A DNA stretch of 64,000 nucleotides from Aquabacterium sp. (GTDB taxonomy: Bacteria > Pseudomonadota > Gammaproteobacteria > Burkholderiales > Burkholderiaceae_C): NCBI RefSeq assembly GCF_029946005.1, contig NZ_JAQSDR010000014.1:233098-297097 (forward strand). Reading direction: 5' to 3'. The notes beneath the pieces were generated by a model, which saw only the letters and a list, made by a program, of their open reading frames with translations, made no database searches and had not been told where the DNA came from. A program made the translations under genes and the position numbers. Of this stretch, positions 36,520 through 46,045 are shown piece after piece. Position 1 is the stretch's first letter. Every line of letters begins with the position of its first letter.

Positions 36520-36948
36520 TTAGATTTCCAGGGGCTTGGGGCTTTGCGCGGCGTGCGGGTGGGCACCGCCTGCGTAAACCTTCAGCTTCTTGATCATGGC
36601 ATAGCCCAGGGGGCCCTTGGGCAGCATGCCCTTGACTGCCTTTTCAATGGCACGACCAGGATGCTTGGCTTGCATGTCCTTGAACGTGGTGGCGTGGATA
36701 CCGCCGGGGTGACCCGAGTGGCGGTAGTACACCTTGTCAGTGGCTTTGTTGCCAGTGACGCGAATTTTGTCCGAGTTGACGATGATGATGAAGTCACCGG
36801 TGTCAACGTGTGGCGTGTAAATGGCTTTGTGTTTTCCGCGCAGACGGAGAGCGACTTCGCTGGCCACTCGTCCTAACACCTTGTCGGTGGCGTCGATCAC
36901 AAACCACTCGTGCGTCACTTCGGCCGGCTTGGCGCTGAAGGTATTCAT
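36520..36948 (-). CDS. rplM: 50S ribosomal protein L13
   Basis: 142 residues from the ATG at 36948 (the open frame runs 16 codons further). Motifs: [81 protein letters not shown]. First gene of the rplM-rpsI operon; a sigma-70-like promoter is seen about 160 bp upstream. Confidence 0.98.
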   Translation of the reverse strand: MNTFSAKPAEVTHEWFVIDATDKVLGRVASEVALRLRGKHKAIYTPHVDTGDFIIIVNSDKIRVTGNKATDKVYYRHSGHPGGIHATTFKDMQAKHPGRAIEKAVKGMLPKGPLGYAMIKKLKVYAGGAHPHAAQSPKPLEI

Positions 36949-37283
36949 GAATATTCCTAAGTGGTGAAACTGACTGACTGTCATCATTGGCGCCACTTCT
37001 TGGAAACTTGTGGTGGCCTCTCAGACAACGCCGCTGTTCTGTAAAACGTCTACAGAAAATAGCTGGATTGAAACAATCCATCCCCGGCAGTCAAGTCGGG
37101 AACCAGAGATTCTACTCTGATTCACCAGGGTTGCGCAATAGTGGGGTAAAAGCATGATTGATGACGACATGCCCCAGCTTGCCAAGCTCGGCACCATCCA
37201 CTAACATGAGTGAGTAATAACCCTCGATCGAGGGTGAGGGCGACAACCGGTTGCCTTCGCCACGGCCAGGAAGGGGTCACACA
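36949..37283. other. Intergenic region between rplM and the GNAT gene
   Basis: About 335 bp without a gene. It contains the leader and promoter of rplM-rpsI on the minus side, including an inverted pair GGATTGTTTCAATCC near 37062-37080 in the leader. Before the GNAT gene there is TCGATCGA (about 37214-37225) and a GGAAGGGG ribosome site at about 37269. Confidence 0.5.
37109..37138 (-). promoter_or_regulatory. Sigma-70-like promoter of rplM-rpsI
   Basis: On the minus strand TTGCGC (37138-37133) and TAGAAT (37114-37109), separated by 18 bases. About 160 bp upstream of the rplM ATG, leaving room for a leader RNA. Predicted from sequence only. Confidence 0.5.
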
Positions 37284-37982
37284 ATGACCGCACGCAAGTC
37301 TGAACCCTCATCACCGCTGGACAAGTTTGGACTGGGCCACCCCCATGGTGGCGCGCCGGGCCCACATTCACGGGCTGACCTGGTGCACCACTGGGTGCCC
37401 ATCCGCGATCTGAAACCCCACCACCGACGACGAATCCTCGACCACCTGCTGTCGCTGAACGAGCACGACCGTTACCTGCGCTTCGGGTTTCTGGCGCCGC
37501 TTGAGCAATTGTCCAGGTATGTGGCGTCCATCGATTTTCGACGCGACGAAGTGTTCGGCATCTTTAGTCGGCGCTTGCAACTTTTGGCCGTGGCTCACCT
37601 GGCCGCGATGCCACGCGGGCATGTGCGGGGCTCGGCGATGGAATTTGGCGTGTCGGTGCTGGCCGAAGGGCGCGGCAAGGGCCTGGGCTTGAGGTTGTTC
37701 CAGCATGCCATCACCCATGCGCGCAACCGGGGGGCCAGCCACTTGGTCATCCATGCCCTGGCCGAAAATGCGCCCATGCTGCGCATCGCCACCAAGGCTG
37801 GCGCCACCATGGAGCAATTCGGACAGGATACCGAGGGCTGGCTGAAGTTACCCAAAGACACGGTGGCCACACACTTTGAAAGCTCCATGCAATCGCTGGC
37901 GGCAGAGGCCGTGTACCGAGTCAAGTACTGGACGGCACACTTCAGCGATTGGCTGAGGATGCTGGTGTCTTCCGCTTCGTGA
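37284..37982 (+). CDS. GNAT-family N-acetyltransferase
   Basis: 232 residues from the ATG at 37284, preceded by GGAAGGGG. GNAT fold: LRFGFLAPLEQLSRYVASIDF, VAHLAAMPRG..AMEFGVSVLAEGRGKGLGLRLFQHAITHARNRGAS, where GRGKGLG is the acetyl-CoA loop, and HALAENAPMLRIATKAGAT as the final strand-helix. A His/Pro-rich N-terminal extension and about 40 extra C-terminal residues surround it. Substrate unknown. Confidence 0.82.
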   Translation: MTARKSEPSSPLDKFGLGHPHGGAPGPHSRADLVHHWVPIRDLKPHHRRRILDHLLSLNEHDRYLRFGFLAPLEQLSRYVASIDFRRDEVFGIFSRRLQLLAVAHLAAMPRGHVRGSAMEFGVSVLAEGRGKGLGLRLFQHAITHARNRGASHLVIHALAENAPMLRIATKAGATMEQFGQDTEGWLKLPKDTVATHFESSMQSLAAEAVYRVKYWTAHFSDWLRMLVSSAS

Positions 37983-38073
37983 AAAGTGGCTCCCGCGTTC
38001 GAGCGCCCCTTTCTTGGGGATTGGAACCACGGCAAAACTGAGTACTATTACCACCACTTATTCAAGGGGTAGT

Positions 38074-38769
38074 ATGCAGTTGGATCCGTTGCTGATAGGC
38101 GTCATGGTGCTGGCCGCGCTCGCAGGTTTGCTGCTGGGTGTCGTCTCGCAACGGCGTCGGCCTGCCAGCAAACGCGAATGGCCTCGGCGCTGGAACCTCA
38201 ACGCCCGCCCCATCTTCACCACCGACGAGCGCCTGCTTTTCAGGGAACTGCGCGCCGCCCTGCCCAACCACGTGGTGCTGGCCAAGCTGAACCTGCTTCG
38301 CTTTTGCCAGGCCGCCGATGAGTTCGACGCCAGAAACTGGTACGACCGGCTGCACACCTTGCATGTGTCGTTCGCGGTCTGCACGCCTAGTGGCAGCGTG
38401 GTGTCGGTGATCGACATTGAGTCGCCCAGCAAAGCGTCATCGGCCCGATCGCAGCGCATGAAGGAGGCCGTGCTGGAGGCCTGCCGCGTGCGCTATGTGC
38501 GCTGCCGCCCCGGACAATGGCCGCATCAGGCCTTGATCGCGGCCTGGGCCTTGGGACACAGCCAGGGGCCAGCGCCCCACACCATCAGCGATTCCTTGCA
38601 CGACGCGGGCGATGAGGTTGCCCGCAAATTGCGCCAGCGCCGCGCAGAACGCGCTGCGCGCTGGGCCGAGTCCAGCTTTGCCCAGGACTCGTTCTTTGCG
38701 TTTGACAGCCGCCTGGACGGCAGCCTTCACTCAGAGCCCGCGCCACTTCAGGTCTCTGGCAGCAAGTGA
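38074..38769 (+). CDS. DUF2726-domain membrane-anchored protein
   Basis: 231 residues from the ATG at 38074 (ribosome site AAGGGG). One N-terminal span (about 6-24, LLIGVMVLAALAGLLLGVV), basic stop-transfer RRRRPASKR, then a domain fitting DUF2726: FTTDERLLFRELRAALPNHVVLAKLNLLRFC...WYDRLHTLHVSFAVCTPSGSVVSVIDIE...VLEACRVRYVRC. DUF2726 resembles restriction-like nuclease folds in some tools, but the role is not known. Converges on htpG. Confidence 0.75.
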   Translation: MQLDPLLIGVMVLAALAGLLLGVVSQRRRPASKREWPRRWNLNARPIFTTDERLLFRELRAALPNHVVLAKLNLLRFCQAADEFDARNWYDRLHTLHVSFAVCTPSGSVVSVIDIESPSKASSARSQRMKEAVLEACRVRYVRCRPGQWPHQALIAAWALGHSQGPAPHTISDSLHDAGDEVARKLRQRRAERAARWAESSFAQDSFFAFDSRLDGSLHSEPAPLQVSGSK

Positions 38770-38803
38770 ACCGCCGGGGCTGCCAACCCAGCGGCTCGAC
38801 TCG

Positions 38804-40684
38804 TCAAGCAGCCAGCAAGCTGTTGACCCGGCGCACGTAAGCAGCCGGATCGTCCAGGTGGCCGCCTTCGGCGAGCATGGCTTGGTCAAACACGATGTGG
38901 GCCAAATCGTCGAACTGCTCGCTGGTGTCCAGCTTTTTAACCAGGGCGTGCTCGGGATTGACTTCAAGCACCGGCAGACCAGCGGGTGCGCTTTGCCCAG
39001 CTTGCTTGAGCAGGCGCGCCAGGTGGCCACTGATGTCGCCTTCTTCCACCACCAGGCAGGCCGGTGAATCAACCAGACGCGTGGTCACGCGCACGTCCTT
39101 GGCCTTGTCTTTCAAGGCGATTTTCAGGCGCTCCAGCAAGGGCTTGAAGGTGGTGGCGGCTTCGTCGGCCTTCTTCTTTTCTTCTTCGTCTTGCAGGGTG
39201 CCCAGGTCGACGGCGCCCTTGGCCACGCTTTGCAAGGGCTTGCCTTCGAAGTCGAAGAGGTGCGAGAGCATCCACTCGTCAACGCGGTCCACCAGCAGCA
39301 GCACTTCGATGCCCTTCTTGCGGAAGATCTCCAGCTGCGGGCTGCTCTTGGCGCCGGCCAGGGTTTCGGCGGCGAGCACGTAGATGGCCTCCTGGCCTTC
39401 CTTCATGCGGCTCACGTAGTCGGCCAATGACACGCCTTCATCGGCTTGCGTGGAGGCAAAGCGGAACAGCTTGGCCAGGCGTTCGCGGTTGGCAAAATCT
39501 TCGCCAATGCCCTCTTTCAAGACCGAACCGAACTCTTTCCAGAAGCTGGCGTACTGGTCTTTTTTGGCTTGGTCTTCGTTGTTGGCCAAGTCTTCCAGCA
39601 TCGACAAGACGCGCTTGGTGCAGCCTTCACGAATGACCTTGACGTCGCGGCTTTCCTGAAGGATTTCGCGCGACACATTCAAAGGTAGATCGGCGCTGTC
39701 GACCACACCCTTGACGAAGCGGAGGTAGGACGGCAACAGGGCTTCGGCATCGTCCATGATGAAGACGCGCTTGACGTAGAGCTTGAGGCCGCCGCGCTTT
39801 TCGCGGTTCCACAGGTCGTGCGGCGCGTGGGCGGGAACGTAGAGCAACTGGGTGTATTCGCTGCGGCCTTCAACGCGGTTGTGCGTGTGGGCCAGCGGCG
39901 CCTGGCTGTCGTGGCTGATCTGTTTGTAGAACTCTTGGTACTGCTCTTCCGTGATGTCGCTCTTGCTGCGGGCCCACAAAGCGGCGGCCTGGTTGACGGT
40001 GTCCCATTCGTCTTTGAGGACTTGCTCACCCTTCTCCTGATCCCACTCTTCCTTTTGCATGAGGATGGGCAGCGAGATGTGGTCGGAGTATTTGCTGATG
40101 ATGCTGCGCAGCTTCCAGCTTGAAAGGAACTCGTCTTCACCTTCACGCAGCTGCAGAATGACGTCGGTGCCACGGGTGGGCTTGTCGATGGCCTCGACTT
40201 CGAAGTCGCCAGCGCCTTCGCTGGTCCAGCGCACACCTTCGGACGCGGGCGCGCCGGCGCGGCGGGTTTCAACCGTGAGGCGGTCGGCCACGATGAAGCC
40301 GCTGTAAAAGCCCACGCCGAACTGGCCGATGAGTTGCGAGTCCTTTTGCTGATCGCCCGACAGCTTGCCCACGAATTCCTTGGTGCCACTCTTGGCGATG
40401 GTGCCCAGGTGGTCAATGGCTTCTTGCGAGCTCATGCCAATGCCGTTGTCGCGGATGGTGATGGTGCGGGCGGCCTTGTCGACCAGCACGCGCACCTCCA
40501 GGTTGGGCGCGTCTTCGTACAGGCCGCTGTTGTCCAGCGCTTCGAAACGAAGCTTGTCGCAAGCGTCGGACGCGTTGGAAATCAATTCACGCAGGAAGAT
40601 TTCCTTGTTGGAGTACAGCGAGTGCGTGACCAGGTGCAGCAATTGCTTGACCTCGGCCTGGAATGAAAGCGTGGTTTTGTCCAT
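38804..40684 (-). CDS. htpG: Molecular chaperone HtpG (Hsp90)
   Basis: 626 residues. N-terminal GHKL ATPase: [49 protein letters not shown]. Middle domain with [28 protein letters not shown] and [10 protein letters not shown]-terminal dimerisation domain ends ..[29 protein letters not shown] sequence. Normal length. No clear sigma-32 box was identified upstream. Confidence 0.98.
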   Translation of the reverse strand: MDKTTLSFQAEVKQLLHLVTHSLYSNKEIFLRELISNASDACDKLRFEALDNSGLYEDAPNLEVRVLVDKAARTITIRDNGIGMSSQEAIDHLGTIAKSGTKEFVGKLSGDQQKDSQLIGQFGVGFYSGFIVADRLTVETRRAGAPASEGVRWTSEGAGDFEVEAIDKPTRGTDVILQLREGEDEFLSSWKLRSIISKYSDHISLPILMQKEEWDQEKGEQVLKDEWDTVNQAAALWARSKSDITEEQYQEFYKQISHDSQAPLAHTHNRVEGRSEYTQLLYVPAHAPHDLWNREKRGGLKLYVKRVFIMDDAEALLPSYLRFVKGVVDSADLPLNVSREILQESRDVKVIREGCTKRVLSMLEDLANNEDQAKKDQYASFWKEFGSVLKEGIGEDFANRERLAKLFRFASTQADEGVSLADYVSRMKEGQEAIYVLAAETLAGAKSSPQLEIFRKKGIEVLLLVDRVDEWMLSHLFDFEGKPLQSVAKGAVDLGTLQDEEEKKKADEAATTFKPLLERLKIALKDKAKDVRVTTRLVDSPACLVVEEGDISGHLARLLKQAGQSAPAGLPVLEVNPEHALVKKLDTSEQFDDLAHIVFDQAMLAEGGHLDDPAAYVRRVNSLLAA

Positions 40685-40852
40685 GGTCTATTTTTAGTGT
40701 GGGCAACAGTGAAGCCCCGAAGATAAGGCAGCCGCCGTGGATTTCAAGGCCCGACACTGCAAATCGCCATCAAGTTCAACCACCATGGGCCATGGAACAA
40801 TGGACCCATTGCCGGGTGAGTCACCCGGGTAAAAAAGTCCAGGCAATTCAGC

Positions 40853-43800
40853 ATGTCACTTCGATTTCTAGACGGCGGCGGCGCCATGGGCGCCTTGATC
40901 CGAGCCCAGGACTGGGCCAGCACACCCCTGGGGCGGCCCGCTGATTGGCCACAACCGCTCAAAACCATCGTGGGCGTGATGCTGGGGGCCAACCAGGCCA
41001 TGTTCGCGGCTTGGGGGCCGCAGCAGATCATGTTCTACAACGACCTGTACGCCGACATCCTCGGAGGACACCATCCGGCGGCGCTGGGCCGCCCTTTCGC
41101 CGAGGTGTGGTACGACGTCATCGATGAGGTGGGCCCCATCATGGCGAAGGCCTACGCCGGGGTGCCTACGTCCATGGAGGACATCGAACTGACGATGCTT
41201 CGCCATGGCCGCGCCGAAGAAACCCACTTTTCGTTTTTCTACACGCCGCTGCGCGATGAAAACGGCGACGTTCAAGGCGTGTTTTGCGCGTGCAACGAGA
41301 TCACCGCCCAGGTTTTCGCGGAACGTGCGCGGGTGGCCGAGCTGGAGCGTTTTCGCCGCCTGTTCGAGCAGTCACCCAGCTTCGTGGCGGTGCTGCGCGG
41401 TCCCGAGCACGTGTTCGAGCTGGCCAATCCGGCGTACCTCAAGATCGTGTCGCGCCCGGACATTTTGGGCAAAACGGTGCTGCAGGCTCTGCCCGAAGTG
41501 GCTGGCCAAGGTTTCGTGGCCTTGCTGGACCAGGTTTACCGGAGCGGTGAACCGTTCGCCGGGCGAGCCGTTCCGGTGTTGTTGTCCAGCCAGCCCGGCA
41601 TGACACCAGAACGCCGCTTCCTTGATTTCGTCTACCAGCCCATCCTCGACAACCAGGGCGTGGTGAGCGGCATATTTGTGGAAGGGGTTGATGTGACCGC
41701 AGCCCACGAAGCAGCCCAGGCCCTGGCCGCCTCGAATGAACAACTTGCCCGTGCGCAAGCGGCCGGCGGCGTGGGCATTTTCACCCTGGACCTGACCCAG
41801 AACCTGCTGACGGTCACGGCAGAGATGTGCCGCATCTTTGGTCTGCCCGAACAAGCTCACATGGCGCCGGAAGCCCTTGAGGAATTGATCCTCGCCGACG
41901 ACGTGGAGCGGGTGTCCAGCCTCGCCACCCGCACCCCTGGCGAGTTGCCGCTGAAAACCGAATACCGCATCCGCCGCCCGGACAACGGCCAAATTCGCTG
42001 GATCGCGCGGTCCGCCGAGTTTCAATGCGACGAACATGGCCAACGGGTCCGCATGGTGGGCGTGATCCAGGACGTGACCGAGCGCCATCAGGCTGAACAG
42101 ATCCTGCGCGAGAGCGAAGAAAAATTCCGCACGTTTGCGCAGGTCATGCCCAACCACGTCTGGACATCGCCGCCCAATGGCCAACTGGACTGGTTCAACG
42201 AACAGACCCTGGCCTACAGCGGCTTGAGCCATGAGCAACTGGCCGGCCAAGGCTGGACGGCGATCGTGCACCCGGACGATCTGCAGCGCGCCAGTCTGGC
42301 CTGGACGCAATCCCTGACAAGCGGCCAAATTTACGAGATTGAATTCCGAATTCGACGTGCCGACGGCGCCTACCGATGGCACCTGGTGCGCGCCCATCCC
42401 ATCCGATCTGGCGATGGCGCCACGACCCGCTGGATCGGCACCAACACCGACATTGAAGACCAGCGCCTGGCCAGCGAAGCTCTGCTGGCCATGAATGCTA
42501 CGCTGGAGCAACGCATCGAAGAGCGCACCGAAGAGCGTGACCGCGTCTGGCGCAACTCTCAGGATTTGCTGGTCGTCGTGAGCGGTGATGGCATCTTCAG
42601 GGACGTCAACCCAGCGTGGACCCGCATCCTGGGCTTCAGCCGCGAAGAGATCATGGGCCAACACGTCAATGGGCTGATCCATCCGGACGACCAGGCCGCC
42701 ACGCTGAACGCCTTGGCCTACGCCACCCACGATGTCCTCACCCAGTTCGAGAACCGCTTTCAGCACAAGGATGGCGGGCACCGCTGGTTCTCCTGGACCG
42801 CCTCACCCGACAGTAACGGCGTGGTCTACGGCAATGGTCGGCATATCACGGCCGAAAAGGAAGCCGAGGCTGCACTGCAACGCACGGAGGATGCCCTGCG
42901 CCAGGCACAAAAAATGGAAGCGATCGGACAACTCACCGGCGGTGTCGCACACGATTTCAACAATGTGCTGCAAGTGATTGGCGGCAACCTTCAGCTATTG
43001 CGCGAAGCCACACGGCACGATGAATCCTTGCAACGTCGGGTCGAAGCCGCCATCACCGGGGTGGACCGCGGCGCCAAGCTGGCCCTGCACCTGCTGGCCT
43101 TTGCCCGCAAGCAACCCCTGGCCCCCGATGTGCTGAACATCGGTCGCCGACTGCTGGATCTGGACGACATGCTGCGTCGGGTGATTGGCGACTCCATCGA
43201 ACTGAAGACGCACATTGCGCAGGATTTGTGGAACACCTTTGTGGATCCGCACGGCCTGGAAAACGTGCTGCTGAACCTGGCCATCAATGCGCGCGACGCC
43301 ATGAATGGCGCGGGCCGGTTGACCCTTGAAACCGACAATGTCAGCCTGGACGATGACTACGCGCATGACCACCCTGACCTCACGCCTGGCCAGTACGTGA
43401 TGATCACCATGTTGGACACCGGCAGCGGCATGCCTGCGGACGTTCTGGAGCGCGTGTTCGAGCCCTTCTTCACCACCAAGCCCGAAGGGCACGGCACGGG
43501 CTTGGGCCTGAGCATGGTTTACGGCTTCATCAAGCAAAGCGGCGGCCATGTCAAGATTGACAGCAAGGTGGGCCGCGGAACCACTGTCAAACTCTACCTT
43601 CCACGCTCACACCAGACTCAGGAAACCATGTTGCCCGAATTCAGTGGCCCCGTGACCGGCGGCGATGAAACCATCCTGGTGGTCGAAGACGACCCTCAGG
43701 TGCGAGAAACCGTCGTCGATCTTTTGTCCGAGCTGGGCTACGCCGTCCTCAAGTCGTCTGATGCGAGCAGCGCATTGGCCATCCTGCAAAGTGGTGTGCC

Positions 43801-44488
43801 CATCGACCTCTTGTTCACCGACGTGGTCATGCCCGGCGCTTTGCGCAGTCCCGAGCTGGCGCAAATGGCCCGCGAGTTGCACCCCGACATCGAAGTGCTC
43901 TTCACTTCGGGCTACACCGAAGATGCCATCGTGCACGGCGGTCGGCTCGACCCCGGCGTGGCCTTGCTGAGCAAGCCCTATCGCCGCGAAGACCTGGCCC
44001 GCAAGATCCGGCACATGTTCGTGAACCGCAAGTTCGCCGCCACGCTCAAGGCCCATGTCAAGGCCCACCGGTTGGAAGCCTTGGCCGCGCCCATGGTCCA
44101 GCCAGAGGCGGGCGTGCCGCTCAACCATGCGCCCGCAAGCCTGCGCATCCTGGTGGTCGAGGACGAAGAAGACTCGCTGCGGTCCATGCTTGAGATCCTT
44201 GAGCTGTCGGGCTACACGGCGCTTGGGGCCGCGTCCGCCGAGAAAGCGCTTGAATTGCTGGACCAGGCCAAGTTCGATGTGCTGATGACCGACATCAGCT
44301 TGCCCGGCATGTCAGGGCGAGAGTTCGCCGCCCTCGCCCGTGAACGCCAGCCCTTGAAAGTGATCTTTGCCAGCGGCTATGGGCCGCGCAAGGACGAAAT
44401 GGTGGACGCGGTCTGGCTGCAAAAGCCGTTTGACTTCGACGTGCTGTTCGCACTGCTGGAAGAACTGGGCTCGGGCCTGGCCGCCTGA
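40853..44488 (+). CDS. Multi-PAS hybrid histidine kinase with two receiver domains
   Basis: 1,211 residues, no membrane span, so cytoplasmic. N-terminal sensor of the WPQPLKTIVGVMLGANQAMFAAWG type (about 1-165), then four PAS/PAC units at about 185-290, 300-420, 425-550 and 560-680. The kinase core follows: an acceptor His in GGVAHDFNNVLQVI (near 700), and the ATPase with NLAINARDAM, DTGSGMP and GTGLGLSMVYG. Receiver 1 has Asp in LLFTDVVMPG and receiver 2 has Asp in VLMTDISLPG. HDFNN kinases of this type often sense light or redox through PAS cofactors, but no cofactor Cys motif (NCRFLQ) is seen. No partner regulator gene is adjacent. Confidence 0.92.
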   Translation: MSLRFLDGGGAMGALIRAQDWASTPLGRPADWPQPLKTIVGVMLGANQAMFAAWGPQQIMFYNDLYADILGGHHPAALGRPFAEVWYDVIDEVGPIMAKAYAGVPTSMEDIELTMLRHGRAEETHFSFFYTPLRDENGDVQGVFCACNEITAQVFAERARVAELERFRRLFEQSPSFVAVLRGPEHVFELANPAYLKIVSRPDILGKTVLQALPEVAGQGFVALLDQVYRSGEPFAGRAVPVLLSSQPGMTPERRFLDFVYQPILDNQGVVSGIFVEGVDVTAAHEAAQALAASNEQLARAQAAGGVGIFTLDLTQNLLTVTAEMCRIFGLPEQAHMAPEALEELILADDVERVSSLATRTPGELPLKTEYRIRRPDNGQIRWIARSAEFQCDEHGQRVRMVGVIQDVTERHQAEQILRESEEKFRTFAQVMPNHVWTSPPNGQLDWFNEQTLAYSGLSHEQLAGQGWTAIVHPDDLQRASLAWTQSLTSGQIYEIEFRIRRADGAYRWHLVRAHPIRSGDGATTRWIGTNTDIEDQRLASEALLAMNATLEQRIEERTEERDRVWRNSQDLLVVVSGDGIFRDVNPAWTRILGFSREEIMGQHVNGLIHPDDQAATLNALAYATHDVLTQFENRFQHKDGGHRWFSWTASPDSNGVVYGNGRHITAEKEAEAALQRTEDALRQAQKMEAIGQLTGGVAHDFNNVLQVIGGNLQLLREATRHDESLQRRVEAAITGVDRGAKLALHLLAFARKQPLAPDVLNIGRRLLDLDDMLRRVIGDSIELKTHIAQDLWNTFVDPHGLENVLLNLAINARDAMNGAGRLTLETDNVSLDDDYAHDHPDLTPGQYVMITMLDTGSGMPADVLERVFEPFFTTKPEGHGTGLGLSMVYGFIKQSGGHVKIDSKVGRGTTVKLYLPRSHQTQETMLPEFSGPVTGGDETILVVEDDPQVRETVVDLLSELGYAVLKSSDASSALAILQSGVPIDLLFTDVVMPGALRSPELAQMARELHPDIEVLFTSGYTEDAIVHGGRLDPGVALLSKPYRREDLARKIRHMFVNRKFAATLKAHVKAHRLEALAAPMVQPEAGVPLNHAPASLRILVVEDEEDSLRSMLEILELSGYTALGAASAEKALELLDQAKFDVLMTDISLPGMSGREFAALARERQPLKVIFASGYGPRKDEMVDAVWLQKPFDFDVLFALLEELGSGLAA

Positions 44489-44530
44489 CCAAGATCGCGA
44501 AGATTTTTCAGCGGCCCTTAAAATCCAGCG

Positions 44531-44536
44531 TATAAT
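44531..44536 (+). promoter_or_regulatory. Minus-10 element of the tRNA-Met gene
   Basis: A perfect TATAAT 13 bp before the tRNA. The minus-35 region is weak (TTTTCA, about 20 bases further up). Confidence 0.5.
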
Positions 44537-44548
44537 TTTGGGCTAAGT

Positions 44549-44625
44549 GGCGCTTTAGCTCAGTCGGTTAGAGCGATGGAATCATAATCCACAGGTCCGC
44601 GGTTCGAATCCGTGAAGCGCCACCA
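44549..44625 (+). tRNA. tRNA-Met (anticodon CAT)
   Basis: 77 bases including an encoded CCA. Acceptor stem GGCGCTT pairs with AAGCGCC, followed by discriminator A and CCA. D arm GCTC-AGTCGGTTA-GAGC. Anticodon loop ATCATAA gives anticodon CAT. T arm is GCGG-TTCGAAT-CCGT-like. The anticodon stem ATGGA/TCCAC has an A-C mismatch at its base. CAT could also be tRNA-Ile2 (lysidine-modified), but the overall shape fits elongator Met better. The acceptor stem starts G-C, so it is not the initiator. Confidence 0.85.
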
Positions 44626-44633
44626 TCCAATTC

Positions 44634-44666
44634 AAAGGGCTCATGTGCACAACGTGAGCCCTTTTT
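44634..44666 (+). terminator. Terminator of the tRNA-Met gene
   Basis: GGGCTCA (44637-44643) and TGAGCCC (44655-44661) with an eleven-base loop and five T residues. Confidence 0.8.
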
Positions 44667-44759
44667 GCTGGTCGCCTCGGTATTATCCAAGCTCAGGATA
44701 GCCGCCGCCCATGAAACCCTTGGCGCCCGAGCAGAACCAGTCCGGCACACCGAACCCTC

Positions 44760-45455
44760 ATGACCCTGCCCGCTCTCATCCTGGCCGCCGGACGCGGCGA
44801 ACGCATGCGCCCCTTGACGGACCGCACCCCCAAACCTTTGCTCAAGGTCCGTGGCAAACCGTTGATTGAATGGCACCTTGAAGCCCTGGCCCGCGATGGG
44901 GTGCGCGAGGTGGTGATCAACACAGCCTGGCTCGAAGATCAATTCCCAGCCACTTTGGGCGATGGCTCCCGCTGGGGCCTGCACCTTCAATACTCCATGG
45001 AAGGCCGCGACCATGGCGGCGCCCTGGAAACCGCGGGCGGCATCGCCAAAGCCTTGCCCCGACTGGGCAACGCCTTCTGGGTCCTGGCCGGCGACGTCTT
45101 CGCCCCGGACTTTCGATTCGATGATGAAGCGGCGCAATGCTTCACCAAAGGCACAGACTGGGCGCACTTGTGGATGGTGAGCAACCCACAGCACAACCCG
45201 GGCGGCGACTTCGCCTTGTCGCCCGAAGGTCGGGTGCTGCGCAAAGACAGCGCGCCTCCCGCCACACCTTGCTGGACCTACTCCACCATCGGCCTGTACC
45301 GAGCAGCGCTGGTGGGGGAGGTCGTGGCAGGCAGTCGGGCCGCGCTGCGCCCATACCTGGACAGGGCCATTGACCACGGCCGCCTGAGCGCCGAAGTTCA
45401 TGCGGGGCAGTGGGTCGATGTCGGTACGCCTGCGCGATTGGCGGAGTTGGGATGA
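44760..45455 (+). CDS. murU: MurU-like sugar-phosphate nucleotidyltransferase
   Basis: 231 residues. N-terminal nucleotide motif LILAAGRGERMRPLTDRTPKPLLKVRGKPLIEWHLEAL, then EGRDHGGALETAGGIAKALP, VLAGDVFAPD and the C-terminal WVDVGTPARLAELG. Length and motifs fit MurU, which charges MurNAc-1-phosphate with UTP in the MurNAc recycling route that bypasses MurA and fosfomycin. Related mannose-1-phosphate guanylyltransferases look alike, so the name is probable, not sure. No amgK gene, its usual partner, is in the window. The stop overlaps the speD start by 4 bases (ATGA). Confidence 0.7.
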   Translation: MTLPALILAAGRGERMRPLTDRTPKPLLKVRGKPLIEWHLEALARDGVREVVINTAWLEDQFPATLGDGSRWGLHLQYSMEGRDHGGALETAGGIAKALPRLGNAFWVLAGDVFAPDFRFDDEAAQCFTKGTDWAHLWMVSNPQHNPGGDFALSPEGRVLRKDSAPPATPCWTYSTIGLYRAALVGEVVAGSRAALRPYLDRAIDHGRLSAEVHAGQWVDVGTPARLAELG

Positions 45456-45835
45456 TGCAGGGCTTGCACCTGACAGCAGATCTGCAAGGCTGCTCAGCTC
45501 AAAACCCTTTGATGACTGAGGTGAATGTGCTGCAACAGCGTTGCCTCAGCATCGTCGCCCTGGCGGGCCTGAAAGCGGTGGGCCAATGCTTCCATGCGTT
45601 TCCGGCGGCGGGCCCCGAGCAGGCCGGAGGTGTCACAGGCATGGTCTTGCTGGCCGAGTCGCACCTGGCCGTGCACACCTGGCCCGAATCAGGCGTCGTC
45701 ACCCTGGATGTGTTCGTCTGCAATCGACACAGCGACAGCTCAACGGCTGCACACCAAGTGGTGCATCAACTGCGCGAAGCGTTCAAACCAAGCCGTTGTC
45801 AAGTGCAGGAAGTGCCGCGTAATGCGCAGAATTGA
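45452..45835 (+). CDS. speD: S-adenosylmethionine decarboxylase (short SpeD/SpeH type)
   Basis: 127 residues from the ATG at 45452. Pyruvoyl enzyme that makes decarboxylated SAM, the aminopropyl donor. Self-cleavage site LLAESHLAVHTWPESG (the Ser becomes pyruvoyl) and DVFVCNRHS are seen; the C-terminal part is short, as in the prokaryotic class 1B form. The start overlaps the MurU-like stop. No spermidine synthase is adjacent; the nearest aminopropyltransferase-like gene is the one at 50.7-52.3 kb. Confidence 0.9.
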   Translation: MMQGLHLTADLQGCSAQNPLMTEVNVLQQRCLSIVALAGLKAVGQCFHAFPAAGPEQAGGVTGMVLLAESHLAVHTWPESGVVTLDVFVCNRHSDSSTAAHQVVHQLREAFKPSRCQVQEVPRNAQN

Positions 45836-46045
45836 GCATTCTTTTGTTTCAAAATGCCACAGCGTGAATTTGTGCACCGAGGAAAACTAAGTAGTTCCCC
45901 TGGAAAACGGTTACACAATCGGTAGAACCCTATAGGCGCCCTCTCAAGTCATCGCTAGAGTGCAACGGTCGATGAGGTCAGCCGGTCGCCTTTTTGACGT
46001 TGAGGAATCATCGAAAAAAGACCGTATTCACAGTGGAGAAATTAA
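45836..46045 (+). promoter_or_regulatory. Upstream region of the first tandem PEP-CTERM gene
   Basis: Holds ACTAAGTAGTTCCCC (45886-45900) and CCCTATAGG (45928-45936), members of the CCCTA/TAGGG element group seen before the other paralogues. Ribosome site GTGGAG about 10 bp before the ATG. No other gene is seen. Confidence 0.45.

Noticed and set aside
41372..42781. 469-residue minus-strand open frame inside the large hybrid kinase
   Set aside because: Shadow frame of high-GC coding DNA; the composition is arbitrary and no domain pattern is seen, while the plus-strand kinase is clear.
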